The notes under the pieces were generated by a model. The model was given only the letters and a program-made list of their open reading frames with translations. It was not told the origin of the DNA and searched no databases. Positions 35,689-45,797 of a stretch of 64,000 bases of DNA are shown one piece after another (the first letter of the stretch is position 1; each line of letters begins with the position of its first letter). The stretch lies in contig NZ_PGVG01000008.1 of assembly GCF_002795245.1 (NCBI RefSeq), positions 62,001 to 126,000 of the forward strand, written 5' to 3'. Position numbers and translations under genes: made by a program. Source of the DNA: Bradyrhizobium forestalis (lineage in GTDB: Bacteria; Pseudomonadota; Alphaproteobacteria; Rhizobiales; Xanthobacteraceae).

Positions 35689-36945
35689 ATGACTGATCAA
35701 CGCAATACTTCCACTCCCATCGATCCCGCGAAGCTCGACCGGCTGGCCGAGGTGGCGGTGAAGGTGGGCCTGGGCTTGCGGCCGGGACAGGACCTGCTTT
35801 TGACCGCGCCCGCGATCGCGCTGCCGCTGGTGCGGCGGATCGCCGTGCATGCCTATAAAGCCGGCGCGGGCCTCGTGACGCCGATCCTGTCGGACGAGGA
35901 GATGACGCTGGCACGCTACCGCCACGGCCACGACAACAGTTTCGATCGTGCCGCCGGCTGGCTCTACGAGGGCATGGCCAAGGCGTTTTCGGACAACACC
36001 GCACGGCTCGCCATCGTCGGCGACAACCCGATGTTGCTGTCGGGCGAGGACCCGTCCAAGGTGGCCCGCGCCAGCAAGGCGAATTCGATGGCCTATCAGC
36101 CCGCGCTGGAGAAGATCGTCAATTTCGACACCAACTGGAACATCATCGCCTATCCGAGCCCGTCCTGGGCGAAGCTGGTGTTCCCTGATGATCCCGAGGA
36201 CGTCGCGGTCGGCAAGCTCGCGGATGCGATTTTCGCCGCGTCCCGCGTCGATCGCGAGGACGCGATGGGCAATTGGGCGAGCCACAATGCGGTGTTGCGC
36301 GAGCGCACCAACTGGCTCAACGGCCAGCGCTTTCGCGCGCTGCAATACTCGGGTCCGGGCACCGACCTCACCATCGGCCTTGCCGACGGCCACGAATGGG
36401 AAGGCGGAGCCTCGCTGTCCAAGAACGGCATCAGCTGCAACGCCAATATTCCGACCGAAGAGGTCTTCACCACCCCGCATTGCCGCCGCGTCTACGGCCA
36501 TGTGGTGAGCTCGAAGCCGCTGTCCTATCAGGGCACGCTGATCGACAACATCGCGGTGCGCTTCGAGGACGGCAAGATCGTCGACGCCAAGGCCTCGCGC
36601 GGCGCCGAGGTGCTGAACAAGGTGCTCGACACCGATGAGGGCGCCCGGCGCCTCGGCGAGGTGGCGCTGGTGCCGCATTCCTCGCCGATCTCGCAGAGCG
36701 GCCTGTTGTTCTACAACACGCTGTTCGACGAGAACGCAGCGTCTCACATCGCGCTCGGCCAGTGCTATTCGAAATGCTTCGTCAACGGCGCCCAGCTCAC
36801 GCCGCAGCAGATCGCGGCGCAAGGCGGTAACCAGAGCCTGATCCATATCGACTGGATGATCGGCTCGGCCGAGACCGACATCGACGGTATTTTGGCCGAC
36901 GGCAGCAAGGTGCCCGTGTTCCGCAAGGGCGAATGGGCGAAGTAG
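35689..36945 (+). CDS. M29-family aminopeptidase (thermophilic AmpS/AmpT-like)
   Basis: Metal-dependent, cytoplasmic aminopeptidase of 418 residues that releases N-terminal residues from peptides. The metal-ligand motifs of family M29 are present: NANIPTEEVFTTPHCRRVYG (Glu), LGEVALVPHSSPIS (Glu/His), YNTLFDENAASHIALGQCY (His), and IHIDWMIGS (His/Asp). The N-terminal domain contains TPILSDEEMTLARYRHG. ATG 35689 has GGCAGAGGGC upstream. Apparently a single-gene unit, followed by a family A element. Confidence 0.9.
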   Translation: MTDQRNTSTPIDPAKLDRLAEVAVKVGLGLRPGQDLLLTAPAIALPLVRRIAVHAYKAGAGLVTPILSDEEMTLARYRHGHDNSFDRAAGWLYEGMAKAFSDNTARLAIVGDNPMLLSGEDPSKVARASKANSMAYQPALEKIVNFDTNWNIIAYPSPSWAKLVFPDDPEDVAVGKLADAIFAASRVDREDAMGNWASHNAVLRERTNWLNGQRFRALQYSGPGTDLTIGLADGHEWEGGASLSKNGISCNANIPTEEVFTTPHCRRVYGHVVSSKPLSYQGTLIDNIAVRFEDGKIVDAKASRGAEVLNKVLDTDEGARRLGEVALVPHSSPISQSGLLFYNTLFDENAASHIALGQCYSKCFVNGAQLTPQQIAAQGGNQSLIHIDWMIGSAETDIDGILADGSKVPVFRKGEWAK

Positions 36946-36948
36946 CGC

Positions 36949-37084
36949 TTCACCTCTCCCGTAGGGAGAGGTCGGATCGCATCGCAGATGCGATCCGGGT
37001 GAGGGGTTACGCTCTCGCTGATCGTCGCGGCCCCTCACCCGGATTGCTGCGCAATCCGACCTCTCCCCGCCGGGGAGAGGTGAA
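36949..37084. repeat. Paired-palindrome intergenic element, family A
   Basis: TTCACCTCTCCCGTAGGGAGAGGT, then GGATCGCATCgcaGATGCGATCC and GGGTGAGGGG; the right half mirrors it with CCCCTCACCC, GGATTGctgcgCAATCC and CCTCTCCCCGCCGGGGAGAGGTGAA. The symmetry makes four nested hairpins. It is the clearest copy of this family in the window. Confidence 0.8.
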
Positions 37085-37109
37085 CGTCATCGCGACAGTC
37101 TCGCTACCC

Positions 37110-37664
37110 TCACGCGGCCGCGTTGCGCAGCATCGGGTTGTTGTCGATGCTGAAGCGGTTGAACAGCGTCGTGAACGGGCTGCCATCGGTAGCCCGCACG
37201 ATGGCGTCGGAAGCAGCCACCGCCTCGTAGAGCGCGCCGATGGGATCATCCGTCTCCGGCAGCTCGAGCGCGCCGCGGATGTCTTCGCGAGCTGCATTGA
37301 CCTCATCCTCGTCGTCGAGCGTCGCCTCCAGCGCATCCGCCGCGCGCCGCATTTCGGCAAGGTCGCCGCCCGCCGAGAATTTGAGGATGTCGAGCCAGTA
37401 GGGACGGGTGACGACGAGCTGGATGAAGGCCTCGAAGCTCTCCGCGATGATGCCCGCGCGGCCTTCCGACGAGACGTAGAGCACATTCTGCGATGGCAGC
37501 AGCACGAACGCGCTGCCGGAGCCGTCACTGCCGATGTGCCGTGGGCTTTCGATGCCGTCGATGGTGAACCAGGGCTCCTCGTCCGGCGCGAAGAAGACAT
37601 CGAGACTGCGGAGCCGGGCGACGACCCCGCTGTTGGCTGTCAGAACCTCGGGCGTGAGGGGCAT
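37110..37664 (-). CDS. Hypothetical cytoplasmic protein, possibly SUKH-like
   Basis: A 184-residue soluble, acidic protein. The start at 37664 (MPLTPEVLTANSGVV) has AAGGAG; an upstream in-frame ATG lacks one. The region DEEPWFTIDGIESPRHIGSD, then AFVLLPSQNVLYVSSEGRAGIIAESFEAFIQLVV is reminiscent of SUKH/SMI1-KNR4 proteins, where a GDGSG-type turn is followed by a helix carrying a late Trp (PYWLDILKFS). Such proteins often act as toxin immunity factors, but no toxin gene is nearby, so I leave the role open. Confidence 0.65.
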   Translation of the reverse strand: MPLTPEVLTANSGVVARLRSLDVFFAPDEEPWFTIDGIESPRHIGSDGSGSAFVLLPSQNVLYVSSEGRAGIIAESFEAFIQLVVTRPYWLDILKFSAGGDLAEMRRAADALEATLDDEDEVNAAREDIRGALELPETDDPIGALYEAVAASDAIVRATDGSPFTTLFNRFSIDNNPMLRNAAA

Positions 37665-37898
37665 CGGTGCGGCTCCTTCCAATACTTCGCGCACTTTGTC
37701 GCACCCCGGGAAAGATCGGTTCATGTGTACGGATTCGCAGGAAAATCGTGACGTTAACCGTTTCGCACCTGCAACTAGGGGCTGATTGTCGAGCTCTGCG
37801 TAAGAAAGAATTAAAAACCGGCTACTAGCGTCCCAACTTCTTTCGAAGCAATCCGGGCCGAGACCCGGCCATTCATATTATATCTTCTGGGGAAGCAG

Positions 37899-38354
37899 AT
37901 GTCGCGCGCATTGATTGAAATCGGTAGTTGTAATGTGGATCTCGAGCTGCGGCCGATCGAGCCATCCTGGATCATCGAGGGCAATCCGGTATCGCGCTCC
38001 CGCGTCTTGTCGACCAGCGCCGACGGCACCGCCCAGACCATCATCTGGCACTGCACCGAAGGGCGCTTCAACTGGTACTACGACATCGACGAGACGATCA
38101 TGATCATGGAAGGATCGATCGTGCTCGAAAGCGAAGGCATGCCGCCGAAGCGCTATGGCCCCGGCGACGTCATCTTCTTCCGCGACGGCGCGCATGCCAA
38201 ATGGCATGTCGAAGGCCACGTCAAGAAGATCGCCTTCTGCCGCAAGACCAATCCGGTGATGATTGGATTCCTGATCCGCGTCGTCAACAAGCTGAAGAAG
38301 ATGTTCGCCTTGACCGGCGAGCGCCGTCCGGCCTCGCTGATGGGTGCCGGCTAA
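37899..38354 (+). CDS. Cupin-domain protein
   Basis: A 151-residue protein with one RmlC-like cupin barrel: IIWHCTEGRFNWYYDIDETIMIMEGSIVLESEG gives the first motif (with His lost and Asp/Glu kept: DIDETIMIMEG), and RYGPGDVIFFRDGAHAKWHV the second with its His. The C-terminus is a hydrophobic-basic helix (MIGFLIRVVNKLKKMF). GGGGAAGCAG precedes the ATG. Cupins of this size are often metal-binding sensors or isomerases; function unknown. A terminator follows. Confidence 0.78.
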   Translation: MSRALIEIGSCNVDLELRPIEPSWIIEGNPVSRSRVLSTSADGTAQTIIWHCTEGRFNWYYDIDETIMIMEGSIVLESEGMPPKRYGPGDVIFFRDGAHAKWHVEGHVKKIAFCRKTNPVMIGFLIRVVNKLKKMFALTGERRPASLMGAG

Positions 38355-38398
38355 AGCGGACAATAGGGTTTCAAGGACGCTTCCCAGCGGCCACGACG

Positions 38399-38437
38399 AA
38401 GAGGGGGCGGGATCGACATCCTGGCCCCTCTTTTCGT
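38399..38437 (+). terminator. Rho-independent terminator after the cupin gene
   Basis: AAGAGGGG (38399-38406) pairs with CCCCTCTT (38425-38432), the stem being extended by CGGGAT/ATCCTG-type pairing inside, followed by TTTTCGTTTC. The leftward reading (gene at 38462) has few T residues, so it mainly serves the cupin gene. Confidence 0.75.
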
Positions 38438-38461
38438 TTCCATATTATGGCCTGACGATGT

Positions 38462-38983
38462 TCATGGCCTGCGCCGTCGCGCCCTGACCTCCACCATCAG
38501 CTGCCAATCTTGCGCTGCTACCGACTTGGCTTCGCCAAGCCAATGGAAGGAGTCGTCCGTGATCCCGGTAAAGCTCCAGCGCGTCAGCTCGCCGGATTCG
38601 GTCGTGCCTTCCTGCACGATGTCGTCGCCACGCGGACGGCCGATCTGCTGCCGGAACACGCGGCGGCCCGGATCGAACCAGGAAATCCGCCACGCATCCA
38701 TGGCCGGATCGTAGACGCGGAGTGTCGTGCCATACCAATTGCCGGCGATCGGAAAGGCCGCGCTGCCCGCCGGCCGGGGAATGATCCAGACGTCCTGCAC
38801 GGCGCGCCCTTCCAGCACCCAGCCGAAATGGATTTCGCCTGGCGCGGTGTGTTTCGTTCCGTCCGGTCCATGAGCGGTGATCTCGGCGTCCCAGTCGCCG
38901 ACGAAGCGGCCGTAAAGCTGGAGCGCGGCGGCGTGCTCGGGGTTGGGTCCGTCCGCGTGCAATAGTCGCGCAAAGTCGGTCAT
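38462..38983 (-). CDS. Hypothetical protein with calycin-like beta-barrel pattern (DUF1579-like)
   Basis: A 173-residue cytoplasmic protein from ATG 38983 (MTDFARLLHADGPNPEHA), preceded by AGGAGAGCG. The pattern GRFVGDWDAEITAHGPDGT, then IHFGWVLEGRAVQDVWIIP, TTLRVYDPAMDAWRISWFDP and DDIVQEGTTESGELTRWSFT alternates strands with buried Trp residues, like DUF1579/lipocalin-type barrels. Such proteins can bind small hydrophobic ligands. I am not certain of the family. Confidence 0.68.
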   Translation of the reverse strand: MTDFARLLHADGPNPEHAAALQLYGRFVGDWDAEITAHGPDGTKHTAPGEIHFGWVLEGRAVQDVWIIPRPAGSAAFPIAGNWYGTTLRVYDPAMDAWRISWFDPGRRVFRQQIGRPRGDDIVQEGTTESGELTRWSFTGITDDSFHWLGEAKSVAAQDWQLMVEVRARRRRP

Positions 38984-39048
38984 GTCGCTCTCCTGTTGCA
39001 GGGAAATCAGCATGACCGGCCGATCGCCGGCTTGGAAAAAATTGCGCT

Positions 39049-39858
39049 CTAGACCCCGTCGAGGATGATCACCGTCGGCTTGGTCGGCAGCGTATCCCGC
39101 GACATCCGGAACGAGCGCTCGATGCGCCGGTCGATCTCGAACTGCTGGCCGATCCGGCGCATGAAGTCGTCGAGCGGGGTGGCGAAGCGGTGCATCGGCA
39201 GCACCACCGAGGCGCGCAGCCGTTTGGTGATCTCGGAGATGCCGTCCAGTGACATGGTATAGGTGCCGTCGATCGGCACCATCACGATGTCCAGCCGCCC
39301 GATCTGGGCAAAATGGCTGTCGTCCAGCTTGTGGTGAAGGTGGCCGAGATGGCCGATGCAGAGGCCGGCCGCCTCGAAGATGAAGATGGAATTGCCGTCG
39401 CGGATCATGTCGGTGCCGACATCGTCGCCGAAATAACGGCGGATGTCGGTCGTGACGTTGCGGATGAAAGTGTCGCTGATGCGCTCCGACACGATCGCCG
39501 GCTTGCCGTCCTCGCCCCAGCCATGCAGCACATGGGGAATTCGTTTGTCGGGATATAAGGAATAGTGCGTGCTATGCGCCCGGTTCATGGTGACGACATC
39601 GGGCAGTCGCCCCACCTGGTATGCACCGCTATAGTCGGTCGCGATGCGCAAGCCGGCGGGCGTGTCGATGAAATAGGTGGAATGGCCGGCATAGGTGATC
39701 TCGACCTCCGCGGCAGCCGCCGCCTGCCTGAAGACGACCGGCACGGCCCGCGGCGCCGCATCGGCCATCGCCAGGCATTCGCTGCGCTGTGGCTGCTGGG
39801 CGAGGGCAGGTGCCAGCCAGCCGAGGAACGCCAAAGCCGTCAGCAATAGTCGAGACAT
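39049..39858 (-). CDS. Secreted metallo-beta-lactamase-fold protein with altered metal motif
   Basis: Exported 269-residue protein; the start at 39858 gives MSRLLLTALAFLGWLAPALA as signal peptide. UlaG-like MBL fold features are visible: EVEITYAGHSTYFIDTPAGLRIATDYSG, the GHLGHLHHKLD segment and VVLPMHRFATP. The usual HxHxDH motif is replaced by MNRAHSTHYS, so only part of the normal zinc site is present. It may bind a single metal or have lost hydrolase activity. Divergent from the acyltransferase gene at 40008. Confidence 0.78.
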   Translation of the reverse strand: MSRLLLTALAFLGWLAPALAQQPQRSECLAMADAAPRAVPVVFRQAAAAAEVEITYAGHSTYFIDTPAGLRIATDYSGAYQVGRLPDVVTMNRAHSTHYSLYPDKRIPHVLHGWGEDGKPAIVSERISDTFIRNVTTDIRRYFGDDVGTDMIRDGNSIFIFEAAGLCIGHLGHLHHKLDDSHFAQIGRLDIVMVPIDGTYTMSLDGISEITKRLRASVVLPMHRFATPLDDFMRRIGQQFEIDRRIERSFRMSRDTLPTKPTVIILDGV

Positions 39859-40007
39859 CACTGGTCCGTCCGCCATTCAGTCGACGATCCGGTCAATGTA
39901 GCTTCGAATTGTTCCGGCGTCATGCCGATGCCGCGACCGCTCGCTGCATTAAGGATAGAGTCAACCTTGGCCTGTTTCAGCGGGTGGCCTCGCCTACCCG
40001 TTTTTCG

Positions 40008-41174
40008 ATGGCCTCGGCTGAGAACATCTCCCGATATCGTGCGCTCGACAGTTGGCGCGGCATTTGCGCCTGCATGGTCGCGCTGTTTCACTTCGACGTG
40101 ATCAGCCATCTGTCCTTCCTGCCGCTCACCAGGCATGCCTATCTGTTCGTCGATTTCTTCTTCGTGCTGAGCGGCTTTGTCATTGCTTCGAATTATCGTT
40201 CGCGTCTCGCTGAGGGCTTCGGCACGGGCCGCTTCCTCGCCCTGCGGCTTGGGCGGATCTATCCGCTGCATCTCGTGACGTTGCTCCTGTTCATTCCCAT
40301 TGACGCTGCGAAGGACGGCATCGGTCCGAACCTTCTTCAGGCAATCGTCACAAACGTCCTTATGCTGCAGGGGCTCGGCGTCAATCCGCAGAACTGGCTG
40401 AATTTTCGCGAGTTGGAGCATCAGTACCGAGTTCTCCGCCTATGTGATCTTCGCCGTCGTCGTAAGCCGGATCGGGTCGGCGATCTGGCCCTGGCTGCTC
40501 CCGATCATGGCCGGACCGGCCGTGCTCGCCACCATCAGCCCCGATGGGATGAATGCGACCTACGACTATGCCTCGTGCGTTGCCTCTATGGCTTTGCGCT
40601 TGGCGTTGTCTGCTTCGACTTGCGAGAGCGCTTCCCGGTGTTGCGCGCACGCCAGGCGCCATCAGGCGAAACATGGCTCGAGGCGGCGAGCCTCATGCTC
40701 GTCGTGTTCTATGTTTCGGTCGCCGGTAGCAACGTCATCCTGCAGGTGGCCTCGCCGCTGGTCTTCACGCTTGTCGTTCTCGTGTTCGCGCGTGAGGCTG
40801 GTGGGGTCAGCCGCTGGCTGACGGTGCCGTTCATGCTCATGATCGGCACGCTGACTTATTCGATCTACATGCTGCACCCGTTCGTCAGAGCCGTTGTGCG
40901 GGCGATCCTCATGGTCGTCGAACGTCTCGCGCATATGGAGCTGTTTGTCTCCTATGCGCTGAGCCCGGGTCATGAACCGACGAAAGTGGTCTCCATGAAT
41001 GGATCGCTCTGGCTCGGCGATCTCCTGCAGATTGCGATGCTGCTGTTGACCGTGCTGCTGTCGGTTGCAACCTATCGCTTCGTGGAAGAGCCCGGGCGCA
41101 ACTGGGTCAGGCGCCTGGCGGATCGGCGCAAGGCCGCCGCAGTACGCAGCGCACAACCGGCCTTCGACACCTGA
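40008..41174 (+). CDS. Acyltransferase-3 (OafA-like) with two compensating frameshifts
   Basis: Membrane O-acyltransferase of about 388 residues that would acylate a surface sugar. Clear family signs are ISRYRALDSWRGICACMVALFHF and FFFVLSGFVIASNY at the start, and the late YSIYMLHPFVRAVV and TYRFVEEPGRNW. Between about 40405 and 40575 the protein frame gives a nonsense Arg-rich stretch, whereas the +1 frame reads SWSISTEFSAYVIF and GPAVLATISPDGMNATYDYA, which is the missing family sequence. A +1 change near 40405 and a -1 change near 40575 keep the total frame open. Either the assembly has two errors or the gene is damaged. Confidence 0.75.
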   Translation: MASAENISRYRALDSWRGICACMVALFHFDVISHLSFLPLTRHAYLFVDFFFVLSGFVIASNYRSRLAEGFGTGRFLALRLGRIYPLHLVTLLLFIPIDAAKDGIGPNLLQAIVTNVLMLQGLGVNPQNWLNFRELEHQYRVLRLCDLRRRRKPDRVGDLALAAPDHGRTGRARHHQPRWDECDLRLCLVRCLYGFALGVVCFDLRERFPVLRARQAPSGETWLEAASLMLVVFYVSVAGSNVILQVASPLVFTLVVLVFAREAGGVSRWLTVPFMLMIGTLTYSIYMLHPFVRAVVRAILMVVERLAHMELFVSYALSPGHEPTKVVSMNGSLWLGDLLQIAMLLLTVLLSVATYRFVEEPGRNWVRRLADRRKAAAVRSAQPAFDT

Positions 41175-41217
41175 CGCGGCGGCCTTGCGGGCGACTGATG
41201 CCCGTTATTCCCGCATT

Positions 41218-42740
41218 CTAGTCGCGCCTTGGGCTGAACTTCCAGGTGACGGCGACGAGGCCAGCGGTGATCAGGCCGCTGATCAGGCCGGCGATCGGCA
41301 AAGTGAGCAACAACGCGGCGCTGGCGGCCCAGCCGATCGAGGAGAAGGCTTCGGCAAAGGTTGCAAGCCGCGAAGACGTCTGGCGGCGGCGGAATTGGCT
41401 GCGCCTTGCCTGCACCCGGAACCAGAGCTGGATCGCAGTCGCCGAGGCCGCGCTGACGACGATCGCTCCGGCACTCACCGCGGCCTGGAACGGCGAGGCG
41501 AAGGCGAGCGCTCCGACCAGCGGGCAGAAGATGGCGGCGATCGCGATCAGCACCACCTCGATCTTGGCACGGATGACGCTCGACGGTGTCAGCGGCGCGG
41601 TGGCGACGAGATCGGGAGCATCCTCCCCCGAGATCGTCAGCCAGGCGAGCCCGCCGGCAAGCTGTCCGGCCGCCATCACGATGACAGGCGTGATCAGCGT
41701 CAGCGCCGCCGAGTTGTCGGCAAAGTTGCGCCAGAGCAGAAGCGCCGGCGGCACCAGATAGAGCAGCTGCATCAATGTCTGCGAGATCAGCCAGGGATCG
41801 CGCCACAGCAGCATGAATTCTTTGCGCCGCAGCGCCTGCTGGCGCGATCCGCCGCGGAACGGGCGCTCCGTGGCGCGGACGCGGCCGGATGTGCCGTACG
41901 CCGCCGCATCGATCGCGGTGTCGGCGAAGCGGTGCGAGAAGATCGCCATGACGCTGCCGAGCAGCACCAGAGCGAGCGCAAGAAGCAGCAGCAGTGCCTC
42001 GGTGTCGCCCATGGTCGCCCGCGCCGGCCACCACCAGATGCTGTCGACATCAGGCGCGTAGGCGGCAAGGCTTCCCGAGGTCAGGATGGTGAAGCGCGAC
42101 AGCGTGCCGTAGGACATGATCGCGGCGACCTGAAGCGCGATCACGAAGCCCGCGCCGATGATCGCGGCGAGGATCTGGGCGATCAGGCGGGTTCGCGCCG
42201 GGCCGATCAGCCGGAATAGGAGAATGGTGACGGCGATGGCGATCGCCGCGGCCGACAGGCCCATCGCAATGACGACGCCGAAGGCGGCGAGCCAGCGCGC
42301 GCCACCGCCGATCACCAGAACGTCGATGAAGGGCGTCGAGAACAGCAGCGCGAGCACGGTGACGGTCAGCGCGATCGCGGCAATGCGGACCGAGAACAAA
42401 TTGGCCAGCCTCGCCGGCGAGGACATGATCAGGTCGAGATCGGCGCGAGCGTAGAATACCCGCGTCACCGATTCGATCGCCTGCGACAGCATCAAGGTCC
42501 AGGCGAGAAAGATCGTCGCCGAAATCATGATCAGCGGGGATTTGTCGAGCGGCAGCTGCAGGTCGGCGAAACGGCCGATCACCGCCCAGGCCGGCAGGTG
42601 CAGCAGCGCGGCGAAGCAGAAGAGGCCGATCACCGCAGCGCGTGTACGCTTGCGCCGGCCGCCCGTCATCATGGCGAACCATTCGCGCCAGGCGAGCCGC
42701 AGCTCGTGGCGGGCAAACCAGGAGAGCGCGGTTGCCGAGC

Positions 42741-42744
<4 letters not shown>
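41218..42744 (-). CDS. ABC-2 type exporter permease
   Basis: Inner membrane permease of 508 residues with about 12 predicted spans in two halves, separated by a charged cytoplasmic loop (AYGTSGRVRATERPFRGG, ending ALRRKEFMLLWRDPWLIS). The N-terminus has ALSWFARHELRLAWREWFAMM. Its start overlaps the stop of the ATPase gene upstream by four bases (ATGA), so the pair is co-translated and forms a two-component exporter. The substrate is unknown. Confidence 0.83.
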
Positions 42745-43490
<746 letters not shown>

Positions 43491-43624
43491 GACGGCCACA
43501 CCATCCGGTTCTGCATCACCCGAGACCATGCCCCCAAGATGTTTCGGCACCGTGAATCGCACTGCCGCAAATTCCGTCATCCGGATTGGACTAAAGGCAA
43601 GGCACCCCGACAAGTCACCGTTTG

Positions 43625-43653
43625 TTGACAGCGCGCGGGCGTTCAGGCTGAAT
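43625..43653 (+). promoter_or_regulatory. Sigma-70-type promoter candidate for the liv operon
   Basis: TTGACA (43625-43630), 17-base spacer, CTGAAT (43648-43653). Transcription near 43660 would give a leader of about 105 bases before livH. The -10 is weak. Confidence 0.4.
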
Positions 43654-43764
43654 TGATTCCGGACAAATGGCGCTAACGCAGCGAAACGACTGCGTAGCGA
43701 CTGGACACAAGATGCGGCAAGGCGGCCAAAAGAACCGCCGGTTGCATCGGGAGGATGCGCGGCG

Positions 43765-44640
43765 ATGCTGGATTTCGTTCAGCAGCTGGTCAGCGGTGTT
43801 GCGCTCGGCTGCGTTTACGGCCTGATCGCGCTCGGCTTCGTGCTCGTCTACAAGGCCACCGAGGTCGTCAACTTCGCCCAGGGCGATTTGATGATGCTGG
43901 GCGGCTTCTTCGCTTTCACCTTCATCGGCATGATGGGCCTGAATTACTGGATCGGCTTTGCCGGTGCGGTGGCCGCGATGGCGCTGTTCGGCATGCTGGC
44001 GGAGCGCGTGGTGGTGCGGCCGATCCTCGGTTACCCGCAGTTCTCGATCATCATGGCGACGATCGGGCTGGGCTATTTCCTGCGTTCGATCGCCGGCATG
44101 ATCTGGGGCACCGACGACCTGAAGATCGAGACGCCGTTCAGCCAGGGCGTGCTGCGCATGGGCTCGCTGGTGCTCGCCTACGACAAGCTCTCGGTGATCG
44201 CGGCGACGATGATCCTGTGCACGCTGCTCTGGCTGTTCTTCAACAAGACCATGCTCGGCACTGCGATGCGCGCCAGCTCCGAGAACATGCTGGCGGCCTA
44301 CTATATGGGCATTCCTGTCAAACGCGTGGTGTCGGTCGTCTGGGCGATCAGCGCGGCGGTCGCGACCTGCGCCGGCGTGCTGCTGGCGCCGATCACCTTC
44401 ATCCACTCCAATGTCGGCCTCGTGCTCGGCCTGAAGGCGTTTCCCGCCGCCGTGCTCGGCGGCTTCGGCTCGATCCCGGGCGCCGTGGTCGGCGGCGTCC
44501 TGATCGGCGTGATCGAGAGCATGGCCGGCTTTTACCTGCCCGAGGGCTGGAAGGACGTCGCGCCCTATGTCGTGCTGCTGACCGTGCTGCTCTTGAAGCC
44601 CGAAGGCCTGTTCGGCCTTCACGTCCGCAAGAAGGTCTGA
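43765..44640 (+). CDS. livH: Branched-chain amino acid-type ABC permease (LivH-like)
   Basis: First permease of a HAAT-family importer, 291 residues with eight to nine spans. Family signs: GVALGCVYGLIALGFVLVYKA and EVVNFAQGDLMMLGG near the N-terminus, MRASSENMLAAYYMGIPVKR (the EAA-like loop), AVLGGFGSIPGAVVGGVLIG near the C-terminus. A GGGAGG lies 10 bases before the ATG. It heads the operon livH-livM-livG-livF-AMP ligase-livK. Naming follows the family; the actual substrate may not be an amino acid. Confidence 0.9.
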   Translation: MLDFVQQLVSGVALGCVYGLIALGFVLVYKATEVVNFAQGDLMMLGGFFAFTFIGMMGLNYWIGFAGAVAAMALFGMLAERVVVRPILGYPQFSIIMATIGLGYFLRSIAGMIWGTDDLKIETPFSQGVLRMGSLVLAYDKLSVIAATMILCTLLWLFFNKTMLGTAMRASSENMLAAYYMGIPVKRVVSVVWAISAAVATCAGVLLAPITFIHSNVGLVLGLKAFPAAVLGGFGSIPGAVVGGVLIGVIESMAGFYLPEGWKDVAPYVVLLTVLLLKPEGLFGLHVRKKV

Positions 44641-44645
44641 ACACC

Positions 44646-45797
44646 ATGCGCTTCCTGTTCAAGACCGACTACGAGGACGACATCAAGCTGTTCCCGCATT
44701 CGGGCTACGTCGTCTCCTACGGCATCCTGCTCGCGCTGCTGCTGATCGCGCCCTATGTGCTCTCCAGCTATTTGATGAGCCAGCTCGTTTTCGTCTGCAT
44801 CTATGCGATCGTCGGCGTGGCGCTCCTGATCTTGACCGGGTTTACCGGCCAGGCCTCGCTCGGGCACGCCGCGTTCCTCGCCATCGGGGCCTACACCGCG
44901 GCTTACTTGCAGAAATATAACGTGCCGTTCCCGGTCTACTTCCTCGCCGCCGGGCTGTTGACCGGCATCATCGGCGCGATGGTCGGCTTTCCCGCGCTGC
45001 GCCTGACCGGCATCTACCTCGTGATCGCCACCATCTCCTTTGCCCTGATCGTCGAGGAGATCCTGGCGCGCTGGGAGAGCGTCACCAACGGCAACGAGGG
45101 CATGCGGGTCAAGACGCTGTCGCTGCTCGGCGTCGCTGTGCCGCGCGACAGCCCGACCTTCTATTACCTCTGCCTTGCCGTGCTGGTGCTGACCATCGTC
45201 GGCACGCTCAATCTGCTGCGTTCGCCGACAGGCCGCGCCTTCGTCGCGATCCGCGACTCCGAGACGGCGGCGCGCAGCATGGGCGTCAACGTTGCGCTCT
45301 ACAAGGTGAAGTCGTTCGCGATCTCGGCCGCGATCACCGGCTTTGCCGGCGTCCTGTTCGCGCACAAGCTCTCCTTCATCTCGCCGGAGATGTTCACGCT
45401 CCAGCTCTCGATCGAGTTCATCATCGTGATCCTGATCGGCGGCACCTTCAGCCTGCACGGCGCGGTTCTGGGCGCGATCTTCATCGTGATGATCGATCCG
45501 TTCCTGACCTATCTCAAGGACGACATGCCCGGCATCATCGCCGGGATCGCCGCGACGTTCGGCGCCAGCCCGGCCACCGCGGGAAACATCCAATCGAACG
45601 TCGCGGCCTTCGCCTCGCTCAATGGTTTGAAGGGCGCGATCTACGGCATCATCATCGTGCTGTTCGTCCTGTTCGAGCCGCTCGGGCTCTACGGCCGCTG
45701 GCTCAAGATAAAACTCTTCTTCCAGCTGTTCCCGCTCTACAAGCGTGCCACCTTCAAGCGGCAGAAGATCTACGTGAAGTCGGAGCGCAACCGATGA
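44646..45797 (+). CDS. livM: Branched-chain amino acid-type ABC permease (LivM-like)
   Basis: Second permease of the importer, 383 residues, starting 5 bases after livH and ending with a four-base ATGA overlap with livG. Motifs are LTGFTGQASLGHAAFLAIGAY, FPALRLTGIYLVIATISFAL, FVAIRDSETAARSMGVNVALYKVKSFA and ILIGGTFSLHGAVLGAI. There is an N-terminal cytoplasmic stretch of about 25 residues before the first span, and a basic tail of about 25 residues (FKRQKIYVKSERNR at the end). No clear ribosome site: translation is probably coupled. Confidence 0.9.
   Translation: MRFLFKTDYEDDIKLFPHSGYVVSYGILLALLLIAPYVLSSYLMSQLVFVCIYAIVGVALLILTGFTGQASLGHAAFLAIGAYTAAYLQKYNVPFPVYFLAAGLLTGIIGAMVGFPALRLTGIYLVIATISFALIVEEILARWESVTNGNEGMRVKTLSLLGVAVPRDSPTFYYLCLAVLVLTIVGTLNLLRSPTGRAFVAIRDSETAARSMGVNVALYKVKSFAISAAITGFAGVLFAHKLSFISPEMFTLQLSIEFIIVILIGGTFSLHGAVLGAIFIVMIDPFLTYLKDDMPGIIAGIAATFGASPATAGNIQSNVAAFASLNGLKGAIYGIIIVLFVLFEPLGLYGRWLKIKLFFQLFPLYKRATFKRQKIYVKSERNR

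Noticed and set aside
37110..37664. Toxin-immunity pair
   Set aside because: The SUKH-like resemblance is weak and no toxin-like gene (polymorphic toxin, Rhs, PAAR) is adjacent.
40444..40821. Separate 125-residue gene inside the acyltransferase region
   Set aside because: Only its first part is meaningful and continues the acyltransferase family sequence; it is better explained by frameshifts in one gene.
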